From: a virus
Direction: 5' to 3' (one strand)
Virus record (IMG/VR): IMGVR_UViG_3300005435_000818
Coordinates: 1 to 35,796 of that record
DNA length: 35,796 nucleotides
In this document: positions 1 through 7,161 of the stretch, in pieces
Numbering within the stretch: the stretch's first letter is position 1
How the letters are laid out: every line of letters starts with the position of its first letter
Notes under the pieces: model-generated
What the model was told of the DNA's origin: nothing
Database searches by the model: none
The model's input: only the letters and a program-made list of their open reading frames with translations
Translations under genes and position numbers: made by a program

Positions 1-384
1 AGCCAGGTTCGCGCCGCGTCGCTGCTGGCGATCAGCATCGACGCCGCCGATTACGTCGCCGCCGGCGAGGCCCTGATGGCCGCCGGGGCGCCCAAGGACG
101 GCCTGCCGTCCGGGCTCGACTGGCGGCAGGCCGGCAAGCTCGACGACGCGGCGCTGCTCGCCCGCCTGGGCCGGAGCGCCCCGAGCGAGCTGGACCTGGC
201 GAACCGCGACAGCCGCGCGGCGCACGCCGAGTACGTCGCCAGCACGACCGCCCGCGAGCGCCGCGCCCACACCTTCGCCGCCGGCCGGGCCCGCCTCTAC
301 GGCGAGCGCGAGACGGGCGACGAGCGCATCGACGATTTCGCCCGTCGCGGCCCGAGCCGCGACTTCCCGATGACGGAGGCGTAG
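1..384 (+). CDS. Hypothetical protein, 5' end outside window
   Basis: The reading frame is open from base 1 to a TAG at 382-384, so the true start probably lies left of the window; an internal ATG at 76 would give 102 residues. The visible 127 residues are Ala/Arg/Asp-rich, mostly helical in character, with no membrane segment, signal peptide or motif I recognise. The C-terminal half is highly charged. It is the first of three plus-strand genes that converge on the long minus-strand late module. GC-rich codon use matches the phage genes around it. No function can be assigned. Confidence 0.6.
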   Translation, partial: SQVRAASLLAISIDAADYVAAGEALMAAGAPKDGLPSGLDWRQAGKLDDAALLARLGRSAPSELDLANRDSRAAHAEYVASTTARERRAHTFAAGRARLYGERETGDERIDDFARRGPSRDFPMTEA

Positions 385-495
385 GCCCCCGCCCCGCCCG
401 CCGCAGGGTACTGAAAGAGTAGGCCAACCGTGGTCTTGTGCATGCTGCCGATGCCCGTCGCAGGGTACGACGAGAGAAACGAAGGGGAGGCCGAC

Positions 496-792
496 ATGCC
501 GACGATGCCCGAGCAGCGATCGCGGCTGGTGGAGGGCCTGGAGCCCTCCCAGACCCAGATGGCCGGGACGCTCGGCCACGCCTTCACCGCCGGCACGAAG
601 CTCGTCTCGTGGCGCGACGAGGGCGGCTACGTCGCCGTCCTGGCCGGCGTCGGGCCGGAGGGCCACGGCTTCGAGTCGGACGACTTCGGCCCCTGCCCGA
701 CGCGGGAGGAGGCCGAGGGGCTGGCGCTCGCGTGGATGCGCGAGTGCGCGATCCTCGACGCCGAGCCGGCCGACGAGTACGAGGCGAAGTAG
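496..792 (+). CDS. Hypothetical small acidic protein
   Basis: The product has 98 residues. I chose the ATG at 496 because a strong ribosome binding site (AAGGGGAGG at about 482-490) sits just upstream; the frame is open back to a GTG at 430 but nothing there resembles a binding site. The middle (LVSWRDEGGYVAVLAG, then a glycine-rich turn and DDFGPCPTREEAEGLALAWM) looks like a compact alpha/beta domain of strands followed by a helix. There is no membrane segment or known motif. It is probably co-transcribed with the genes on either side. Function unknown. Confidence 0.65.
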   Translation: MPTMPEQRSRLVEGLEPSQTQMAGTLGHAFTAGTKLVSWRDEGGYVAVLAGVGPEGHGFESDDFGPCPTREEAEGLALAWMRECAILDAEPADEYEAK

Positions 793-828
793 CCCGCCCC
801 GCCGTGGGGGCGAGAAGGGAGGGGAACC

Positions 829-1077
829 GTGAGCAACTGGTTTTCGAATGAGCCCGAGGGCTACCGCTCTCGGATGCACAAATACCTGGAGCGCCTGCAG
901 CCGATCCGCGCGCGGTTCCACGCGCGCCTCAACGAGGTGCTCGTGGACGGCGAGTACGCCTGCTCCGACGCGGAGTTCCGCGCGCACCACAGCGCGGCGG
1001 CCGCGGAGTTCCACGCCGCCGACCAGGAATTGCGGCGGGAGCTGTTCCCGCGCGACCGATGGGGGTACCTGATCTAG
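829..1077 (+). CDS. Hypothetical helical protein
   Basis: The product has 82 residues from a GTG start preceded by AAGGGAGGGG about 5 nt upstream. It is mainly helical and charged, with a repeated RxxHARLNE / FRAHHSAAAAEFHAADQEL flavour and a WGYLI C-terminus. It has no transmembrane segment or recognised domain. It is the last gene of the plus-strand trio and ends 27 bp before the hairpin that separates it from the converging late module. Function unknown. Confidence 0.65.
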   Translation: MSNWFSNEPEGYRSRMHKYLERLQPIRARFHARLNEVLVDGEYACSDAEFRAHHSAAAAEFHAADQELRRELFPRDRWGYLI

Positions 1078-1098
1078 GCGGCCCCGCCCCGGCGCAAC

Positions 1099-1150
1099 AA
1101 AAAAACGCGCCCGGCAACCTGGTTTCTGCTGCCAGGTTGCCGGGCGCGTT
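1099..1150 (-). terminator. Rho-independent terminator at convergent junction
   Basis: An 18-bp perfect inverted repeat (ACGCGCCCGGCAACCTGG at 1105-1122 and its complement at 1132-1149) has a 9-nt loop. On the plus strand it is preceded by a run of seven A (1099-1105), so on the minus strand the hairpin is followed by a U-tract. It therefore best serves as the terminator of the minus-strand late transcript ending at 1172. It may also stop plus-strand transcription, although no U-run follows on that side. Confidence 0.85.
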
Positions 1151-1171
1151 GCCGTGCGTGCCGCGCCTCGC

Positions 1172-1537
1172 CTACTGCGGCGGGTCCGGCGGCGGGGACG
1201 GGAGCAGCGGGGCGAGGTTGGTCGTCACGAGGGCGGTCTGGGCGACGGTGCGCGCGGCGGGTGTCGCGGCGTGGTACAGGCCCACACTCGAAAGCCCGCT
1301 CAGGATGCCGCTCACGACCAGGCCGATCCACGCGGCCCCGCTCGACGAGGGCGGCAGGCCGTGGTCCAGGAACACGCCCAGGATGCCGAGCGCGACGGCC
1401 AGGCCGCGGATCGCGGGGTCGTGCGCCGGCGCGTCGGGCTTCAGCCACACCTCCAGGAGTGGCTTGATGACGAGGTTGATGATGACGTAGACGGCCACGA
1501 CGACCAGCGCGTCGATGGCGAACTGCGAGAGGTCCAC
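1172..1537 (-). CDS. Holin-like small membrane protein
   Basis: The product has 121 residues. The GTG start overlaps the TAG stop of the upstream PLD-like gene by one base, and GGAAAGG lies upstream. Three hydrophobic stretches are visible: residues about 5-27 (ALVVVAVYVIINLVIKPLL), 45-58 (GLAVALGILGVFL) and 68-88 (AAWIGLVVSGILSGLSSVGLY), with a proline-rich C-terminal tail. Size, multiple membrane spans and position at the end of the late operon with an endolysin upstream fit a holin, which would let endolysin through the inner membrane. No family signature was recognised, so this rests on topology and context. Confidence 0.6.
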   Translation of the reverse strand: MDLSQFAIDALVVVAVYVIINLVIKPLLEVWLKPDAPAHDPAIRGLAVALGILGVFLDHGLPPSSSGAAWIGLVVSGILSGLSSVGLYHAATPAARTVAQTALVTTNLAPLLPSPPPDPPQ

Positions 1538-2175
1538 TAGTTCGGGGGCCTTTCCGTGGCGGGGGCGACGGCCTGCACGGCATCGGTTTGCAGCGCAACG
1601 GCGGCGGCGTCCCCGGTCGCCGGCACGGTCGGGGGCGTGGGGATGGCGGGGGACGTCGGCGTGACTTGCCACTCCGGCTTGCACGTGTTGTGCTGCCAGT
1701 CGTGCTCGAACTTCTCGATGGCCTGGGCCACCTCGCCGGGATCGTTCGTGTAGACGTAAATATTGTCCTGGCGCTGGGCACCGTCTGAGAAATTGTAGCT
1801 ACCGTACCCGACGCCGGACGTGTCCGCGAGCGCGCCGTCGTCGGGGTCCACGACGATGAGCTTCAGGTGGTCGATGGCCCCGCGTTCGCTCTCCACCACC
1901 TTCGCCTCGATGTTGCCGTTGACGGACCCCGCGTCCACCAGCATCTGCAAGACCTTGCGATCGGCGGGGCCGGCCGACTGGGAGCGGTCATTCATCACGC
2001 GCACCTTGACGCCCCGGTTGCTCGCCGCGATGACGTTGGCCGCGAGCACCAGGTCGGTCAGGCCGTAGATCTCGATGGCGAGCGAGCGTTGCGCCTGGTT
2101 GGGCAGCGCGTCGAGCACCGACTTGATGTCGTCGCCGGGCGAGTAGTAGACGTGCCGGAAGCGCACGACGGCCAC
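1537..2175 (-). CDS. Phospholipase D-like (HKD) domain protein
   Basis: The product has 212 residues from a GTG start after GGAGGG. An HxKxxxxD motif is visible (His103, Lys105, Asp110 in DHLKLIVVD), followed by GSYNFSD (Asn128), the usual C-terminal half of a PLD/Nuc active site. One HKD copy is seen, as in Nuc-type nucleases that work as dimers. Members cut phosphodiester bonds in DNA or lipid; which applies here cannot be told. The last 50 residues are a Pro/Ala/Thr-rich tail. No N-terminal signal peptide is seen. It overlaps the holin-like gene by one base, so its activity could serve host DNA degradation or envelope disruption. Confidence 0.7.
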   Translation of the reverse strand: MAVVRFRHVYYSPGDDIKSVLDALPNQAQRSLAIEIYGLTDLVLAANVIAASNRGVKVRVMNDRSQSAGPADRKVLQMLVDAGSVNGNIEAKVVESERGAIDHLKLIVVDPDDGALADTSGVGYGSYNFSDGAQRQDNIYVYTNDPGEVAQAIEKFEHDWQHNTCKPEWQVTPTSPAIPTPPTVPATGDAAAVALQTDAVQAVAPATERPPN

Positions 2176-2176
2176 C

Positions 2177-2368
2177 TTACTCGCCCTCCTTCCGCGCCAT
2201 GATCTCCTTGCGCCCGAGTTTGACTTGCTCGATGGTCTGGCCGGAGCGCAGCGCGTCCCACTCGTCGCGGGAGAGCGTCACCTTGCGGTAGCTTCGTATG
2301 GGAGCGTCAGGCGCGACGCGGTAGCTGCTGGCGTCCTTCGACGGGCGCCGGGTACTGGGGGTCGTCAT
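2177..2368 (-). CDS. Hypothetical small basic protein
   Basis: The product has 63 residues. The ATG overlaps the TGA of the upstream gene (ATGA). The sequence is basic with a central RKVTLSRDEWDAL segment and a lysine/arginine-rich end (KLGRKEIMARKEGE). It could bind nucleic acid or a structural partner, but no family is recognised. It sits in a run of small genes with translational coupling between the HTH protein and the PLD-like protein. Confidence 0.6.
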   Translation of the reverse strand: MTTPSTRRPSKDASSYRVAPDAPIRSYRKVTLSRDEWDALRSGQTIEQVKLGRKEIMARKEGE

Positions 2369-2625
2369 GATCGGTCTTTCTGCATCGCGCGGTAGAGTTG
2401 CCGGCCCGCGCCGTCGAGCCAGGCGCGCGGGTCCGGCGGCGGCGGGAGGTTCGCGGGCGGGCGGCCGCGCCCGCGGTCCGGGCGAGTGTCGCGCGTGGGC
2501 GGCCGCACGGAGTCCTCGTAGGCGGTCAGGATGACGGCGCACGCGAGGCCGGACGGGCCCGCGAGGTGCCGGCGCACGGCGGGGATCTCGTCCATGATCC
2601 AGCGGTGCCGCGCGTCCTCGCTCAC
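2365..2625 (-). CDS. Hypothetical protein
   Basis: The product has 86 residues from a GTG start three bases after the stop of the HTH gene. The N-terminus has a hydrophobic patch (SGLACAVILTAY), the centre is Pro/Arg-rich (about residues 40-65), and the end is RAWLDGAGRQLYRAM. It has no clear membrane helix or known domain. Its stop overlaps the next start by ATGA. Function unknown. Confidence 0.55.
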   Translation of the reverse strand: MSEDARHRWIMDEIPAVRRHLAGPSGLACAVILTAYEDSVRPPTRDTRPDRGRGRPPANLPPPPDPRAWLDGAGRQLYRAMQKDRS

Positions 2626-2628
2626 GTC

Positions 2629-2961
2629 TCATGCCTCGCCGTCGGGGTCGTAGCCGCACGCGTCGAGGATGCGGCACAGGCGCGCGACGTCGCTGGGTTC
2701 ATAGCCGTCGGGCACGACGCGCAGCCGCCGCGACGACACGGGCGAGGCCTGCGGGCACGGCTCGGCGAGCTTCATGCGGGCGCTGTGCATGTGGTCGAGC
2801 ACGGTCGCGTAGCCGATGCCGAGCTCGCCCGCGATGGACTGCAACGACCGCCCGGCCAGGCGCAGCTCGGACACCTGGCGCTCGCGTGGCGAGAGGCCCA
2901 GATGGGCGGGCACGGCACGGACGGCTAGCAGAGCCGCGACGCGAGCGCCAGGCCCAGGCAC
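2629..2961 (-). CDS. HTH DNA-binding protein (LuxR/sigma-region-4-like)
   Basis: The product has up to 110 residues. A helix-turn-helix of the GerE/LuxR or sigma-70 region 4 kind spans LSPRERQVSELRLAGR-SLQSIAGELGI-GYATVLDHMHSARMKL (roughly residues 23-66), with the typical LSPRE start and recognition helix. It should bind DNA and regulate transcription, possibly of late genes. The start is uncertain: GTG at 2961 overlaps the upstream membrane gene by 37 bp, while GTG at 2913 gives 94 residues and keeps the whole HTH. Neither has a good ribosome binding site. No sensor or receiver domain is attached. Confidence 0.65.
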   Translation of the reverse strand: MPGPGARVAALLAVRAVPAHLGLSPRERQVSELRLAGRSLQSIAGELGIGYATVLDHMHSARMKLAEPCPQASPVSSRRLRVVPDGYEPSDVARLCRILDACGYDPDGEA

Positions 2962-3074
2962 AGCGCCAGGAGTGGCGGCGTCAGGGCGTGCAGGATCACG
3001 AGCAGGATAAGCAGCACGAGGCCCACCAGGGCCAAGATGAACCCGAGCGAGAGCGGGGCCAGGGATACGTTCAT
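2925..3074 (-). CDS. Small hydrophobic membrane protein
   Basis: The product has 49 residues, with ATG at 3074 preceded by AAGGAGAGG. It is almost entirely hydrophobic: residues 9-30 (LGFILALVGLVLLILLVIL) and 32-47 (LTPPLLALCLGLAL) can form a hairpin of two membrane helices split by a PP kink. It belongs to a series of tiny membrane genes around the endolysin and may help lysis. No family recognised. Confidence 0.65.
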   Translation of the reverse strand: MNVSLAPLSLGFILALVGLVLLILLVILHALTPPLLALCLGLALASRLC

Positions 3075-3100
3075 TGCGCCTCTCCTTGCGTACTTGCTTG

Positions 3101-3181
3101 CTACTTGCCGCCGTCGCCCACGCAGAGCGCCGCGCCCAGGGCGAGCGCGCACAGGAGCCAGGCCACGCGGCGGCGGCTCAT
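3101..3181 (-). CDS. 26-residue membrane peptide
   Basis: The product is 26 residues: a positively charged start (MSRRR), one hydrophobic helix (VAWLLCALALGAALC) and a short GDGGK tail. Its ATG overlaps the TGA of the papain-like gene (ATGA), the same junction used throughout this operon, which is the main support for such a short gene. It could be a signal-anchored peptide. The cysteine context (AALC) does not match a good lipobox, so an Rz1-like lipoprotein is possible but weak. Confidence 0.45.
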   Translation of the reverse strand: MSRRRVAWLLCALALGAALCVGDGGK

Positions 3182-3795
3182 CGACGTTCCGGCCTGGCCA
3201 ATTGCCAGCCGGCGGCGCCGTGCCGCAGGAGGAGGTCGCGTGCGCCGATCCAATACGCGCCCTTGGCGGAGCAGACGACGTGGACGTACTCGCGGGCGAC
3301 CTGCCCGCCAATCACGTCGTCCTCCTCGAAGGCGACGCGCACGCCGTCGAGGAGGACGACGTGATTGGTCGTGTTCAGTCTGAAGTCGGGAGTGACCGGC
3401 CCGGCCCCCTCGAAGTTGATCTCCGAGACGGCAAGCCATCCGGAACGGAGCCATCCCTCGAGGCGTCGGGCGTAGTCGCGTTCGGGGAGGAACAGCCACC
3501 ACGGATGCGACCATTGCCGCGGGTTCAGGACCGGCGCGACGATATCCTGCGCGACTTCGAGTCGATAGTCGTGCTGACCGGCCGCGTGGAACGCCGTCGC
3601 GTGCCCGTGCCAGACGTTGCGGATGGTCCCGTTCTCCTGGGCGTAGCACCCGTACGCTTGCGCGAAGGTCGCCGGCCGATCCGGCCAGAAGTGCCGCAAC
3701 ATGGCCGTGAGCGCGCATGCGAAGCAGTCTCCGCCGGGATTGCGCGCGGGCGACGGTTGCGGGAACGGCGTCACGCCGGCGCAGTACTCGATCAC
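3178..3795 (-). CDS. Papain-like (C39-like) cysteine peptidase-fold protein
   Basis: The product has 205 residues from a GTG whose GTGA overlaps the stop of the preceding 25-residue gene. An NPGGDCFACAL motif (Cys24) followed far downstream by NHVVLLDG (His145, Asp150) gives a plausible Cys-His-Asp triad in C39-like/papain-fold order. A later VHVVCSAKGAYWIGARDLL resembles the closing strand and helix of such domains. It may cut a peptide or peptidoglycan bond, or be an inactive fold; no signal peptide is present. The codons for the His/Asp segment contain a perfect 22-bp inverted repeat (3308-3329/3347-3368). Confidence 0.6.
   Translation of the reverse strand: MIEYCAGVTPFPQPSPARNPGGDCFACALTAMLRHFWPDRPATFAQAYGCYAQENGTIRNVWHGHATAFHAAGQHDYRLEVAQDIVAPVLNPRQWSHPWWLFLPERDYARRLEGWLRSGWLAVSEINFEGAGPVTPDFRLNTTNHVVLLDGVRVAFEEDDVIGGQVAREYVHVVCSAKGAYWIGARDLLLRHGAAGWQLARPERR
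3308..3368. repeat. Perfect 22-bp inverted repeat inside a gene
   Basis: Bases 3308-3329 and 3347-3368 are exact reverse complements separated by 17 bp. They lie inside the papain-like gene and encode the predicted His/Asp motif and the acidic segment after it (EEDDVIGG). The transcript would form a very stable hairpin. Confidence 0.9.
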
Positions 3796-3869
3796 GTGGC
3801 CACCAGCAGGGCGGCGACGAGGCAGAGCGCGGCCATCGCGGCGAGGGTGGCCCACTCCCAGCGAGTCAT
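3792..3869 (-). CDS. 25-residue membrane peptide
   Basis: The product is 25 residues: MTRWEW followed by a single hydrophobic helix (ATLAAMAALCLVAALLVAT) that runs to the stop. It is framed by two coupling junctions: its ATG overlaps the methyltransferase stop (ATGA) and its TGA overlaps the next GTG start (GTGA). That perfect fit between neighbours supports a real gene despite its size. It could modulate lysis or only couple translation. Confidence 0.5.
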   Translation of the reverse strand: MTRWEWATLAAMAALCLVAALLVAT

Positions 3870-4573
3870 ATCGCGAGGTCCAGGCGCGGCCGCGCGGAGG
3901 CGGCTTCGAGCCGGGCGCGGGCGATGGCGACGTATTCCGCCTCGCGCTCGATGCCGACGAACGAGCGCCCCTCCTGGAGCGCGGCCACGCCCGTCGTGCC
4001 GCTGCCGACGAAAGGGTCGAGGACACGGCTACCGGGCTGCGTGAAGTTCCTGACGATTTCGCGCGCCTGGTCAAGTGGCCTCGGGCACGGGTGGGCACGT
4101 TCCAGGCGCCTGGGATCGCAGACGGCTGCGGCCGTGTTCGCCACGAAGAAGTCGACGTTTCGGAACGATCCGCCCTGCCCCTTTGTCGGACAAAGGGGCA
4201 GGGCGCCCACCTTGTAGAACATCACGATGGGGTCGTAACCGTAGTTGATCGGGACTTTCCGAAGCTGTACGAAGTTCTTGCCCGCGCAGTAGATATGAAT
4301 GTCGTCGCCGAACCAGTCCCAGAAGTGCCGAAAGTAAAGTTGTGCCTGCCAGACCGCCACGAGGCCGCCGGGATGGACGCAACGCACAGCCTCCTCGTAA
4401 CGCGGGCGCAGCCAGTCCCAATACGACCGAGGATCGTTCGTGTCCTCGCGCTGGTCGCCGTACTGGAAGCCGATTCCGAACGGCGGGTCCGTAATCAGCG
4501 CATCCACGCTCGCATCCGGCATGTCGCGCAGCACGTCCAGGCAGTCGCCCTCGATGAGCCGCCAGTCGCTCAC
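3866..4573 (-). CDS. DNA methyltransferase (beta-class, N6A/N4C type)
   Basis: The product has 235 residues from a GTG start in a GTGA overlap. The catalytic motif IV DPPF (residues 29-32) precedes the S-adenosylmethionine motif DPFVGSGTTG (residues 186-195), the order of beta-class amino-methyltransferases. The following GRSFVGIE carries the acidic SAM-ribose ligand. It would methylate adenine N6 or cytosine N4, probably to protect phage DNA from host restriction; no cognate nuclease is next to it, so it looks like an orphan. A 35-bp palindrome (4171-4205) encodes residues about 124-135, a region that varies between such enzymes. Confidence 0.88.
   Translation of the reverse strand: MSDWRLIEGDCLDVLRDMPDASVDALITDPPFGIGFQYGDQREDTNDPRSYWDWLRPRYEEAVRCVHPGGLVAVWQAQLYFRHFWDWFGDDIHIYCAGKNFVQLRKVPINYGYDPIVMFYKVGALPLCPTKGQGGSFRNVDFFVANTAAAVCDPRRLERAHPCPRPLDQAREIVRNFTQPGSRVLDPFVGSGTTGVAALQEGRSFVGIEREAEYVAIARARLEAASARPRLDLAI
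4171..4205. repeat. Perfect 17-bp palindrome with 1-nt centre inside methyltransferase gene
   Basis: CGCCCTGCCCCTTTGTC (4171-4187) is followed by a single G and then its exact reverse complement (4189-4205). The arms lie in the coding sequence of the DNA methyltransferase and stay in frame. Confidence 0.9.
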
Positions 4574-4887
4574 GCGACCACCACCCGCCCGCTCTCGACG
4601 ATGGCGTAGAGGCTGCCGGGGTTGGCCTTGCCGCAGCGGCACGCCGGCCCCCGCGTCACCACCACGAGCGTGTCGCCCCGCCGCCAGCCGGGCACCACCT
4701 CCGTGCAGGCGTGGAGCGTCTCGCCGTCCAGGATGACCGTGCGCCTGCTCCACTGCGGGTCGTTGACCTGGAGCTCCGGCCGGGCGCCGACGTGCTGGGG
4801 AGAGAGCGGCGCGCCCTTGGGGAGCAGCACGGAGCACGCGGGGCAGACGGGGCCGATCCAGTGGGGAGGGTGGGGGGCGTCGCTCAT
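4570..4887 (-). CDS. Small zinc-binding-like protein
   Basis: The product has 105 residues, with ATG in an ATGA overlap with the endolysin stop. CPAC near residues 15-18 and CRC near residue 85, with another Cys in HACTE, suggest a zinc-binding site, though the spacing matches no family I know. The centre carries beta-rich segments (RRTVILDGETLHACTEVV and GDTLVVVTRG). It sits between endolysin and methyltransferase. Function unknown. Confidence 0.6.
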   Translation of the reverse strand: MSDAPHPPHWIGPVCPACSVLLPKGAPLSPQHVGARPELQVNDPQWSRRTVILDGETLHACTEVVPGWRRGDTLVVVTRGPACRCGKANPGSLYAIVESGRVVVA

Positions 4888-6590
4888 GCCGCCCAGCCGC
4901 ATGCTTTGAAGATGGCGTCGCGTTCCTTGGCTTCGGCGAGGTAGACCTGGCCGTCGGCGGACTTCCAGTGGTAGATCTCGCCGCAGTCGAGCGCGACGTA
5001 CGCGTCCTGGCCGGTGTTCACCTCCGGCCGGATCGCCGGCGTCGGGTCGAGCACGTTCGCCTTGTTGTTCGCGAGCCAGACCTGCACGCGCTGCTTGTAG
5101 GCGGCGAAGAGCGCGCCCGACGTGTTCGGCGCGACGCCGAGCGCCGAGAACCGGTCGATGGCGGCCTGTGTCGCGGGGTCCACCGTGGGCGTCCCTCCCT
5201 GGTAGCCCAGCGCGACCAGTTGGTCGCGCGTGAGCGGCGTGTAGTCCTCGTCCACGAGCGTGGGGATGCCGGGCACGCTGGCGCTGTTCGTGTGCTGCCA
5301 GATCGCGATCTCGGGCCACCCGGCCGGGGTCTGGGGCCACTGCTGCTGGTAGGCGGCCAGGATCAGCGGGCGCGGGCCGATGGTCTGGGGCGTCAGGTTG
5401 TGCTCCTCCAGGAAACTGGCGTAGCTGTAGATGGCGGCCGGCTTGCCGAGCGCCCCGTCCACGAGCGCGAAGAAGGCGCGGGCGCGGCCCGAGAGGTCGC
5501 CCGCGCCCGCGAAGCCGGGGTCCTCGATGTCGAGCCACGGCAGGTCGCCGTGGCCGAACGCGCCGATCGTCGCCAGGAAGTGCCGCGCCTGCGCCGCGGG
5601 GTCCACGCCGGGCTGGTCGTAGTGGTAGGTGTGCCGGACCATCCCGACCCGGGCGAGCTCTGCCCAGTCGCGGGCGAACGTCGGGTTGGTGTAGCCGGTG
5701 CCCTGGGTGGCCTTCGTGGCCGCGAACTGGCGGCCGGACTGCGCCACGCGCACCCAATCGAAATCGGGCTGGCTGGGGGTCGTGTTGTTCGAGGAAACGT
5801 CGACGCCGATGGTCGTCACGGCCGGTCCTCCTGTCCAGGTGGAGCGCACGGCCGCGTCCGCCGCCGTGCCGCGTATGGGGAAGTCCGCCCACTCGCCCGA
5901 CGTGTCGTCGTCGGCGAAGACCCAGGCGACTTCCATCTGCGGGCCCGCGAGGTCGCGCCAGCGGAGCAGCTTCGCGGCGTACGCCTCCGCCGTCCACCCC
6001 TTCTTCTTCCAGCCGTCCGTCTGCCCGAGTTCGCCGGCGAAGAGGCGCGCGGCCGCGGGCAGTTCGCCGCGCTGGACGGCCTGCAGGTGCCGCAGCGAAT
6101 GCCACACGTCGCCCTGGGGATCGTCCTCGAAGTAGCAATGGACGTCGTAGGCGTCGGGGACGAAGCCCGCGAGCCCGGCGTGCAGCGCCTCCCAGGTGCC
6201 GCCCGTGGTGCCGGGCGGGAAGTCCGGCTCGCCGTCGGCGAAGCTGCCGAGCACGATGAGGCCGCCGTAGCCGGCCGCGCGGAGGTCGCGGTAGAAGGTG
6301 ACGTAATCGCGGCCGGTCTGCTCGGTCGCCCAGACTTCGTTGCGGAAGATAATCGCGTCGGGCTGCGCGCCGCCCGTGGCGACGATGCTGGTCCACACGT
6401 CGTGCGCCCAGGCGTGCGCGTCCAGGACGCCGCCGTCGTCGCCCGAGAGGAACGGCCGGTAATAGACGCGGGCGCCCGCGTCCTTGCACGCCTTGATCCA
6501 CTGCGCTTCCTGGACCTTGACCCAGTGGCCCGGCGTGCACGCCCAGCGCGGGTCGCCGTTCAGCGAGTAGAAGGCGAGCTCAGCCGCCAC
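4884..6590 (-). CDS. Endolysin: GH-A-like TIM barrel plus GH25 lysozyme
   Basis: The product has 568 residues from a GTG after GGGGAGGG. Residues about 1-245 look like a clan GH-A glycosidase barrel, with Glu85 in FRNEVW (acid/base position) and Glu187 in FAGELGQ (nucleophile position). Residues about 256-450 are a GH25 muramidase, with TTIGVDVSSNN (Asp264), ATKATQG and the LDIED motif (Asp354, Glu356). GH25 enzymes cut the MurNAc-GlcNAc bond of peptidoglycan. The tail (about 460-568) may bind cell wall. No signal peptide is seen, so release would need a holin. The N-terminal barrel could attack a host surface polysaccharide; that part is inference. Confidence 0.85.
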   Translation of the reverse strand: MAAELAFYSLNGDPRWACTPGHWVKVQEAQWIKACKDAGARVYYRPFLSGDDGGVLDAHAWAHDVWTSIVATGGAQPDAIIFRNEVWATEQTGRDYVTFYRDLRAAGYGGLIVLGSFADGEPDFPPGTTGGTWEALHAGLAGFVPDAYDVHCYFEDDPQGDVWHSLRHLQAVQRGELPAAARLFAGELGQTDGWKKKGWTAEAYAAKLLRWRDLAGPQMEVAWVFADDDTSGEWADFPIRGTAADAAVRSTWTGGPAVTTIGVDVSSNNTTPSQPDFDWVRVAQSGRQFAATKATQGTGYTNPTFARDWAELARVGMVRHTYHYDQPGVDPAAQARHFLATIGAFGHGDLPWLDIEDPGFAGAGDLSGRARAFFALVDGALGKPAAIYSYASFLEEHNLTPQTIGPRPLILAAYQQQWPQTPAGWPEIAIWQHTNSASVPGIPTLVDEDYTPLTRDQLVALGYQGGTPTVDPATQAAIDRFSALGVAPNTSGALFAAYKQRVQVWLANNKANVLDPTPAIRPEVNTGQDAYVALDCGEIYHWKSADGQVYLAEAKERDAIFKACGWAA

Positions 6591-6615
6591 CCTCCCCAGC
6601 CCTCCTGTCCGCCGG

Positions 6616-6951
6616 CTACTGGTAGGTGCCGCCGCCGATGCGGAACGTCGGTGCGGCCGGTGCCGTGTTGGTGAAGATGCCGCCCGCCTCGTGGCGCACC
6701 GGCTGCGCGGGCGACTGCTCGGTGTCGTACGTGAGCGTGTTGGCGTTGCCGGCACTGCCGCTTTGCCACGTGATCGTCGGCCAGGTGTACGGGGCCGGGT
6801 AGTACGGGATGTAGCGCACCGGCGCGTAGCCGGTCGCCGGGACCGTGCCCGCGATGTGCTGGCAGCGGTCGCACATGATCACAAGCCGGCCGTCCGGTGC
6901 CTGCAAGACGATCCATTCGTGCTTCTCGCACACGGGCGTGCTCTTAGCCAC
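6616..6951 (-). CDS. Hypothetical protein with Cys-rich N-terminus
   Basis: The product has 111 residues from a GTG after AGGAGGG. An N-terminal CEKH and CDRC pair (about residues 8-11 and 27-30) could bind one zinc ion. The rest is Tyr/Pro/Thr-rich and beta-like (PVRYIPYYPAPYTWPTITW), with no membrane helix. It precedes the endolysin by 25 bp and is the first minus-strand gene after the 690-bp non-coding stretch, so a promoter for the lysis block could lie just upstream, though I see no convincing one on this strand. Function unknown. Confidence 0.6.
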   Translation of the reverse strand: MAKSTPVCEKHEWIVLQAPDGRLVIMCDRCQHIAGTVPATGYAPVRYIPYYPAPYTWPTITWQSGSAGNANTLTYDTEQSPAQPVRHEAGGIFTNTAPAAPTFRIGGGTYQ

Positions 6952-7031
6952 GCGAGCCCTCCTGTCCGTGTCCGTCGATTAATAGTCAACAACGCCGCGT
7001 CCGCCCCGGCGCTACGGCGCGCGGGCGGGCG

Positions 7032-7040
7032 TGGTACACT
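7032..7040 (+). promoter_or_regulatory. Extended -10 promoter candidate A
   Basis: TGG-TACACT matches TGN-TANANT. The predicted start near 7047 lies just ahead of a hairpin made of GCCAG (7055-7059) and CGGAAC (7066-7071) pairing with GTTCCG (7083-7088) and CTGGC (7089-7093). No good -35 element is seen. Confidence 0.45.
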
Positions 7041-7126
7041 GGCGTCGTAGCGTCGCCAGGGCTGCCGGAACGACACTCTCCGGTTCCGCTGGCACAGGTT
7101 GGGTTGTCGCGATCCCCCGCAGCACG

Positions 7127-7135
7127 TGGTATGCT
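7127..7135 (+). promoter_or_regulatory. Extended -10 promoter candidate B
   Basis: TGG-TATGCT, with a predicted start near 7142, lies about 20 bp before the tRNA-like element at 7162-7326. No -35 element at normal spacing. Confidence 0.4.
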
Positions 7136-7161
7136 GACCCCGCACCTTACGAGGGGGCAAC

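Noticed and set aside
3101-3181. 26-residue peptide considered as Rz1 outer-membrane spanin
   Set aside because: The residues before the cysteine do not form a good lipobox and no matching overlapping i-spanin gene is adjacent.
4968-6674. Long plus-strand open frame of 568 codons opposite the endolysin
   Set aside because: Low-complexity Arg/Val/Gly composition and antisense to a gene with clear catalytic motifs; a shadow frame.
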